A DNA stretch of 64,000 nt from J054 sp963850255 (GTDB lineage: Bacteria > Pseudomonadota > Gammaproteobacteria > Steroidobacterales > GCA-2729495), in NCBI GenBank assembly GCA_963850255.1, contig CAWKLL010000024.1:1-64000 (forward strand), written 5' to 3'. Positions within the stretch are counted from its first letter, which is position 1; every line of letters begins with the position of its first letter. Of this stretch, positions 57,779 to 64,000 are shown piece after piece. The position numbers and the translations under genes were made by a program. The notes under the pieces were generated by a model that saw nothing but the letters and a program-made list of their open reading frames with translations, did no database searches and was not told where the DNA came from.

Positions 57779-58321
57779 ATGAGTTCAGAGAAAAACCCCT
57801 GGCGCACCCTCAGCGTGCGTGAGGTTTTCGACAATCCCTGGATCCGGGTCACCGCAGAAGACGTCATCAAGCCGTCGGGCTCACCGGGTATTTACGGCAA
57901 GGTCAGTTTCAAAAACCTGGCCTGCGGAATCATTCCGCTGGCCGAGAATGGCGATACCTGGCTGGTTGGGCAATATCGCTACACCCTGGACCTGTACAGC
58001 TGGGAAATCCCCATGGGGGGAGTACCTCGTGGCGCCGACGAACTGGCGGGCGCGCAGCGGGAACTTAAGGAAGAAACCGGGCTCAGCGCGAAACGCTGGC
58101 AACGCATTCTGGATTGCCACGTGAGCAACTCGATTACCGACGAGGCCGGCTGCATTTACGTGGCTGAGGATCTCAGCGAAGGCGAACCCGAATTCGAAGA
58201 CACGGAAGACCTGCAGATTCGGCGCCTGCCGTTCAGCGATGCGCTGCAAATGGCCATGAGTGGCGAAATCAGCTGCCTGCTAAGTATGGCGGGCTTGCTC
58301 AAGGTTGCCAGCCTGCGCTGA
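57779..58321 (+). CDS. NUDIX hydrolase
   Basis: A 180-residue enzyme of the ADP-ribose/nucleoside-diphosphate-sugar pyrophosphatase type. The Nudix box reads GGVPRGADELAGAQRELKEE then TGL. The metal-binding REL-x-EE-x-G core is intact, but the first Glu of the consensus (G-x5-E) is Ala, with Asp next to it. Translation from ATG 57779, two bases after the MATE stop, suggests coupling. Substrate not known. Confidence 0.85.
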   Translation: MSSEKNPWRTLSVREVFDNPWIRVTAEDVIKPSGSPGIYGKVSFKNLACGIIPLAENGDTWLVGQYRYTLDLYSWEIPMGGVPRGADELAGAQRELKEETGLSAKRWQRILDCHVSNSITDEAGCIYVAEDLSEGEPEFEDTEDLQIRRLPFSDALQMAMSGEISCLLSMAGLLKVASLR

Positions 58322-58385
58322 CCAAAAAGCAGTTTGCGCGGCGACTGCTGCGTAGCCAAAGCCATGAAGTCATCAGAGCCTCGCG

Positions 58386-58391
58386 TATAAT
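58386..58391 (+). promoter_or_regulatory. Consensus -10 (TATAAT) just upstream of the isocitrate dehydrogenase start
   Basis: TATAAT ends seven bases before the ATG at 58399, and no Shine-Dalgarno sequence lies between. Transcription from it would start at or next to the ATG, giving a leaderless message. No clear -35 is visible. Confidence 0.4.
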
Positions 58392-58398
58392 CCCGGCC

Positions 58399-59418
58399 AT
58401 GACTATTAAAGCTGTACTAATTCCCGGCGACGGGATCGGACCGGAGATTACCGCGGCGACCCTGCGCGTGCTGGATGCAGCAGGTGCGGAGATCGAATGG
58501 GTAGAACGTCTGGCCGGCGTAGCCGCGATGGAAGCGGGCGATGAGGTATTGCCTGAAAGCACCCTGAGCGCCATTCGCGAACACAAGCTGGCGATGAAGG
58601 GACCTTGCAGCACCCCCGTCGGCAAAGGCTTTCAGTCCGTTAATGTTCAGCTGCGCAAAGCATTCGATTTGTATGCGGCAGTCAGACCGGTTCGTAACCT
58701 GCCAGGCGTAGAGACACGCTTCAGCGATGTCGACATCGTGGTCATCAGGGAAAATACCGAAAGCCTGTATAGCGGCGTCGAGAACGAAATCACCCCGGGC
58801 GTGGTGATGAGCATGAAAGTCGCCACCGAGAAAGGCTGCAACCGAATCGCTCGCTGGGCTTTCAATTACGCGCGCAAGCGTGATCGCAAGAAAGTCACGG
58901 TGTTCCACAAAGCCAATATCATGAAACTGACCGATGGCATGTTTATACGCAATGCCGAGGAAGTGCATGCGGCGGAGTTCACCGACATCGAATACGAGAC
59001 CGCCATTATTGACGCGGCTTGCATGCGCATGGTGCAAGATCCGACGCAGTTCGACGTGCTGCTGCTGGAGAATCTCTACGGCGATGTCGTCTCTGATCTT
59101 TGCGCAGGGCTGGTCGGCGGGCTGGGCGTCGTGCCTGGCGCAAACTTTGGTGAAGACGGTGCGATTTTCGAAGCGGTACACGGCTCGGCGCCTGACATTG
59201 CCGGGCAGAACCTGGCCAACCCCCTGGCGCTGATGATGTCAGCGGTAATGATGCTGAACTATCTGGCAGAGACCACCGGGGATGAACAACATAGTCGGGT
59301 CGCCCAGCGAATTAAGTTGGCGTACGACGAAGCGCTCACCCAGGGTGAAAAAACCCGCGATCTCGGCGGCAGCCTGGGTACCGGCGAATTCGCCGACGCG
59401 ATTATTGCGCGACTTTGA
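58399..59418 (+). CDS. NAD-type isocitrate/isopropylmalate dehydrogenase family protein
   Basis: A 339-residue metal-dependent decarboxylating dehydrogenase. IPGDGIGPEI opens the protein; substrate residues are in TPVGKGFQSVNVQLRKAFDL and RENTESLYSGVE, and the metal Asp residues in LLLENLYGDVVSDLCAGLVG. The cofactor loop AVHGSAPDIAGQNLANPLAL fits NAD-dependent isocitrate dehydrogenase more than isopropylmalate dehydrogenase. It thus probably serves the TCA cycle and, beside gltBD, feeds 2-oxoglutarate to glutamate synthesis. Confidence 0.85.
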   Translation: MTIKAVLIPGDGIGPEITAATLRVLDAAGAEIEWVERLAGVAAMEAGDEVLPESTLSAIREHKLAMKGPCSTPVGKGFQSVNVQLRKAFDLYAAVRPVRNLPGVETRFSDVDIVVIRENTESLYSGVENEITPGVVMSMKVATEKGCNRIARWAFNYARKRDRKKVTVFHKANIMKLTDGMFIRNAEEVHAAEFTDIEYETAIIDAACMRMVQDPTQFDVLLLENLYGDVVSDLCAGLVGGLGVVPGANFGEDGAIFEAVHGSAPDIAGQNLANPLALMMSAVMMLNYLAETTGDEQHSRVAQRIKLAYDEALTQGEKTRDLGGSLGTGEFADAIIARL

Positions 59419-59446
59419 CGCTCGCCTGCTCTGCGGGCGGCAGAAT

Positions 59447-60938
59447 CTATCCCAGCGCAGTACCCAAAGTGATCTTCGGCGCCGGCAGGTAGCTTTCGCC
59501 CGCCAGGAATTCATCGATGGCGCGGGCGGCCCCACGACCTTCGTTAATTCCCCAGACCACCAGTGACTGACCGCGGCGACAGTCACCTGCGGCGAATACG
59601 CCGGGCACGTTGGTGACGAAGTCGCCGTGTTCCGCGGCGTAGTTGCTGCGACCATCCAGTTCCACGCCGAGGGCGGCGGAGACTGAGGTTTCCGGGCCCA
59701 GGAAGCCCATCGCCAGCAACACCAGGTCGGCCGGCCAGATTTGCTCCGTACCAGGCACTTCGCTCATCTCGCGCTTGCCCTGGCCGATGGTCCATTTGAC
59801 CTGCACTGTTTTAAGAGCTTTGACCCGGCCGTTACCGTCGTCAATAAATTCTTTAGTGACGATGCTGTAACTGCGCGGATCGGCGCCGAACCTGGCAATA
59901 GCCTCTTCGTGTCCGTAGTCGGTACGAAAAATGCGCGGCCATAAAGGCCAGGGATTATCTTCGGCGCGGCCCGCAGGCGGCTGATCGAGCAACTCAAGAT
60001 TCACCATGCTCTTGCAGCCGTGGCGCATCGAGGTGCCGATACAGTCGGTGCCGGTATCGCCGCCGCCAATGACGACAACGTGCTTGTCCTTGGCGCTGAT
60101 GTAATTGCCATCGGCCAGTTCGCTGTTAAGCAAGCTGGCCGTGTTCGCCGTCAAAAAGTCCATGGCAAAATGCACGCCGTCCAGTTCGCGACCGGGTACC
60201 GGCAGATCGCGCGGCCTGGTCGCGCCGGTGGCCAGCAACACCGCGGAATTTTCTGCCAGTAGTCGCTGGGCATCAACATTGTTGCCGACGTCGGCATCGG
60301 TAACAAACTCGATGCCGGCCTCACGCATCAGGTCGACGCGCCGATCGACCACGGCTTTGTCCAGCTTCATGTTCGGAATGCCGTACATCAGCAGACCACC
60401 GATGCGATCGGCGCGTTCGTACACCGTGACCTCGTGACCCGCCTTGTTGAGCTGGTCGGCGGCGGCCAGGCCGGCCGGTCCGGAGCCGACAATGGCGACC
60501 TCTTGCCCGTGCGTTCGCCGGCGCTGCTGGCTGACCCAGCCTTCGGCGAAGCCACGATCGATGATCGCGTTCTCGATGTTCTTGATCGTCACCGCCGGAT
60601 CGGTGATGCCCAGCACACAGGCCCCTTCGCAGGGCGCCGGACAGGTGCGGCCGGTGAACTCGGGAAAGTTGTTGGTCTTGTGCAGGCGATCCAGGGCCTC
60701 GCGCCAGCGGCCCTGATAGACCAGGTCGTTCCATTCCGGAATCAGGTTGTCGATCGGGCAGCCGTCGTCGGACTGGCAAAACGGCACACCACAATCCATG
60801 CAGCGCGCACCCTGCCTGTTCAGGGCTGTTTCCTGTGGCGGCGTGTAAATCTCGTCGAAGTCGCTTCAGCCGCTCCTGCGCGTCACGATACGGCACCGTC
60901 TTACGCGGGTACTCCATAAATCCGGTGGTCTTACCCAT
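59447..60938 (-). CDS. gltD: Glutamate synthase small subunit (one frameshift near 60863)
   Basis: Reads as one GltD of about 496 residues when one extra base near 60863 is ignored: MGKTTGFMEYPRKTVPYRDA before the break and YTPPQETALNRQGARCMDCG after it. Two 4Fe-4S Cys clusters (CMDCGVPFCQ, CPAPCEGAC), an FAD motif VAIVGSGPAGLAAAD and an NADPH motif VIGGGDTGTD are intact. It passes electrons from NADPH to GltB. The break lies in the word AGCGAC, which recurs at two gltB breaks, so it is probably a sequence error. The stop is 28 bases from the convergent isocitrate dehydrogenase gene. Confidence 0.9.
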
Positions 60939-60977
60939 AGTTACTTCCCAGCCACCACAAAGGTGCCCGTCTGATTC

Positions 60978-63900
60978 TCATGCAATGGTGGCTTCCATTT
61001 CTTCATCGTGCCGACGCCGCTCGGCCAGCACGCGTTTGTAATCGGTCGGCATGACCTTGACGAAGTCGCTCCAGCACATCGGGCCAGGCGTCGAGCACCT
61101 GCTCGGCCACCGTCGAACCGGTGAATTCGCGATGCAATTCGATCAGTTCACGCAGCTCGGCGATGTCTTCCTCATCCTCGACCGGATCCAGATCAACCAT
61201 GCCCGGATTGCACTTGTCGGAAAAATCGCCGTCGCGATCCCAGACGTAGGCAATGCCGCCGGACATGCCGGCAGCAAAGTTACGCCCGGTGGACCCCAGG
61301 ATGACGGCGCGACCGCCGGTCATATACTCACAACCGTGATCGCCAACGCCTTCGACCACGGCCCGGGCACCACTGTTGCGGACGCAGAAGCGTTCCGCTG
61401 CGCGACCGCGGAAGAAGGCACGGCCACCGGTTGCGCCGTACAGGGCGACGTTGCCGATAATCACGTTGTCTTCGGCAACAAAGGTGCTGTACTTGCGGTC
61501 GGGTAAACGATGATGCGACCGCCGGACAGACCCTTGCCCACGTAGTCGTTGCTGTCGCCTTCCAGTTCCAGCGTGATGCCCCGGCACAGGAATGCGCCGA
61601 AGCTCTGTCCGGCCGAGCCATGCAACTTGATGTGAATGGTGTCGTGCGGCAGGCCCTGTTCGCCCCAGCTCTTCACCACCGATTGCTGAGCATCGTGCCG
61701 ACGGTGCGGTTGGTGTTGACGATCGGCAATTCAATTGTCACTGACTCGCCTTTCTCCAGCGCGGGCTGGGCCAGTTCTATCAGGCGGTTGTCCAGCGCCA
61801 GTTCCAGGCCGTGATCCTGCTCGGTCGTGCAACGCACACTCGGCATTCGGATGCGGCTTTTGCGCCGGCGCCAGGATCGGCGACAGGTCCAGGCCATCGA
61901 TCTTCCAGTGGCTGATGGCGTCGCTCGGTCTCCAGCACATCGACGCGGCCGATCATGTCGTCGATGCGGCGAAAGCCAAGTTCCGCCATGATCTGGCGAG
62001 CTTCTTCGGCCACCATGAACAGGTAGTTCACGACATGTTCCGGCTTGCCGGCGAACTTCTTGCGCAACACCGGATCCTGCGTGGCAATACCGACCGGACA
62101 GGTGTTCAGATGACACTTGCGCATCATGATGCAACCCAGGGCGATCAGCGGCGCGGTCGAAAAGCCCATCTCTTCGGCACCCAGCAGTGCGGCGATCACG
62201 ACGTCGCGACCGGTTTTCAGGCCGCCGTCGGTCTGCAGCACGACGCGGCTGCGCAGATCGTTCAGCACCAGCGTCTGATGCGTCTCGGCAATACCGAGCT
62301 CCCAGGGCAGACCGGCATGCTTGATGCTGGTCAGCGGCGACGCGCCGGTGCCGCCGGAATCACCCGAAATCAGAATGTGGTCGGCGTGCGCTTTGGCCAC
62401 ACCGGCAGCGATCGTGCCGACACCGACTTCCGACACCAGCTTGACGCTGATGCGGGCCGCCGGGTTGGCATTCTTCAGATCATGAATCAGCTGCGCCAGA
62501 TCTTCGATGGAATAAATATCGTGATGCGGCGGCGGGCTGATCAGGCCAACGCCGGGCGTCGAATAGCGGATGCGGGCAATGATCTCGTCGACCTTGCGCC
62601 CAGGCAATTCGCCGCCTTCGCCGGGCTTGGCGCCCTGCGCCATTTTGATCTGCAGCTCGTCGGCATTGGCCAGGTACCAGATCGTGACGCCGAATCGCCC
62701 GGACGCAATCTGCTTGATCGCCGAGCGCCTCGAATCGCCCGTCGGCATCGGTTGAAGCGCTCCGGGTCTTCGCCACCTTCACCGGTATTGCTCTTGCCGC
62801 CCAGGCGGTTCATCGCGATCGCCAGCGTCTCATGGGACTCGGCCGAGATCGAGCCGAAGCTCATCGCGCCGGTACAGAAACGCTTGACGATTTCGCTGGC
62901 AGGTTCAACTTCGTCCAGCGGAATCGGCTTGTTAGCTGCGACGTCGAATCGCAGCAGACCACGCAGCGTGCAGGCATGGCGCGCATCGTCGTTCATCTGC
63001 TTGGCAAAACTGCTCGATAGGCGTCGCTGTTACCGGCGCGCGCGCCACCTGCAGCGAAGCGATAGCTGCCGGGCGTCCAGGCATGCCGCTCACCGGTGCT
63101 GCGCCAGTGGAATTCGCCCGGGTTGGGCAGATCCGGCAAGGTCTGTTCTTCGTCTTCCGGAAAGCCCAGGGCGTGGCGACGCAGGGCTTCTTCTTCCAGC
63201 ACTTCGAAGCCGACGCCCTGCAGCCGACTGGCGGTACCCGCGAAACAACGCTCAATAACCTCGTCGGCGAGACCCAGCGCTTCGAAGATCTGCGCGCCCT
63301 TGTAGGACTGCAGCGTGGAGATGCCCATCTTGGCCATCACCTTGAGCATGCCCTTGGCAACGCCCTTGCGGTAAGCCGCGACTACGGTATGCGTCGTCCG
63401 GGAAGGTCTCCGCATCAAGCAGTCCGTCGGCGCGGGCCTGCCACAAGGCTTCGAATGCGAGATAGGGATTGATGGCGTCAGCACCGTAACCCACCAGCAA
63501 ACAATGATGATGCACTTCGCGCGCTTCGCCGGTTTCCAGCACGATGCCAATCCGCGTGCGTTTGGCCTCACGGATCAGGTGATGATGCACGGCACCGCAG
63601 GCCAGCAAGGCACTCAGGGCAATACGCTCCGGGCCGATGTTGCGATCAGATAAGAACCACCAGGCTATAGCCGTCATCGATGGCCTGCTCAGCCTCGGCA
63701 CAGATCCGCGCCAGGGCAGCTTCCATCCCCGTCCTCGGCGCCGACTTCATAAGTTATATCGATGCTGCGAGTCTTCCAGCCCCGATGATCCATGGCGCGC
63801 AGTGCTGCCATATCTTCGTTGGTCAGAATCGGATGCTTCAGGCGCAGGCGCTTGGCATGCTCCGGCAGGGTCTCGAGCAAATTGCCCTCCGGCCCGATGT

Positions 63901-64000
63901 AGCACTCCAGCGACATGATGATTTCTTCGCGAATCGAATCGATCGGCGGATTGGTCACCTGGGCGAACAGTTGCTTGAAGTAGTCGTAGAGCATCCGCGG
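60978..64000 (-). CDS. gltB: Glutamate synthase large subunit (partial, about ten frameshifts)
   Basis: The C-terminal two thirds of GltB, cut by the right window edge and split over all three minus-strand frames. In order: YDYFKQLFAQVTNPPIDSIR (central domain), HHLIREAKRTRIGIVLETGE, SFGSISAESHETLAIAMNRL, ASGRFGVTIWYLANADELQI, the FMN-domain SGDSGGTGASPL, the 3Fe-4S ligands in CIMMRKCHLNTCPVG, and the beta-helix GGRIIVYP, GATGGRAFFRG and ILGSTGRNFAAGMSGGIAYV, ending MEATIA at 60978. Frame changes lie near 63728, 63652, 63386, 63015, 62750, 61921, 61863, 61680, 61498 and 61066. Conserved sequence continues across each, so sequence error is likely. It makes glutamate from glutamine and 2-oxoglutarate with GltD, 39 bases downstream. 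Confidence 0.88.

Noticed and set aside
61735..63258. 507-codon plus-strand frame at the right end
   Set aside because: Antisense to the conserved FMN and iron-sulfur region of gltB; GC-rich codon structure commonly leaves long antisense frames open.

Overview
The window looks like chromosome of a GC-rich gammaproteobacterium, probably marine or environmental. The housekeeping backbone (trmB; pyrE beside an ExoIII/Crc-type gene; dut-coaBC; radC-rpmB-rpmG; mutM; coaD-rsmD; ftsY-ftsE-ftsX-rpoH; gltB-gltD) is the usual gammaproteobacterial neighbourhood in a partly rearranged order. Start codons are often GTG or TTG, many genes overlap by ATGA/GTGA, and Shine-Dalgarno sites are ordinary.

Layout. 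1-6.3 kb: the end of an SLC13-type permease, a DUF2490 outer-membrane protein, an OprP-type phosphate porin with a Pho-box-like promoter, and an operon of ArsR-type regulator, beta-carbonic anhydrase and SulP transporter. 6.5-11.6 kb: a luciferase-like flavin oxidoreductase followed by three tandem paralogous ATP-grasp proteins. 11.8-13.4 kb: ybiT. 13.5-19.5 kb: a Tat-exported PLP enzyme, a frameshifted SDR, a DUF3604 protein and a Tat-exported DUF1838 protein. 19.5-30.2 kb: the most interesting part, a divergent Fap-type functional-amyloid locus. It encodes two 44-residue-repeat amyloid-subunit-like proteins, a FapA-like protein, the FapD C39 protease, a coiled-coil FapE-like protein and the FapF outer-membrane pore. 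Facing it is a LuxR-type regulator with a coiled-coil/FHA protein. The shared intergenic region has a perfect CRP-type palindrome, and several translation starts carry (AAN)n tracts of the Hfq/Crc type. 30.2-38.0 kb: a DUF1838 fragment, then an operon of Tat-exported FAD oxidase, a serine-hydrolase homologue lacking its catalytic residues, three more DUF1838 proteins, an alpha/beta hydrolase and an FMN-dependent alpha-hydroxy-acid dehydrogenase. 38-64 kb: mostly housekeeping genes, including rpoH behind a CIRCE element.

The Fap locus is flanked by two direct copies of a divergent DUF1838/FAD-oxidase pair. Each copy has lost a different partner: the left copy keeps DUF1838 and has only a scrap of the oxidase, while the right copy keeps the oxidase and has only the DUF1838 C-terminus. 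An ancestral duplication, or insertion of the amyloid locus into such a pair, would explain this.

Single-base indels break rpmG, the SDR gene, gltD and, about ten times, gltB at the right edge. Loss of rpmG and gltB is implausible, so these are probably sequence errors, and reading frames right of about 60.8 kb should be treated with caution.
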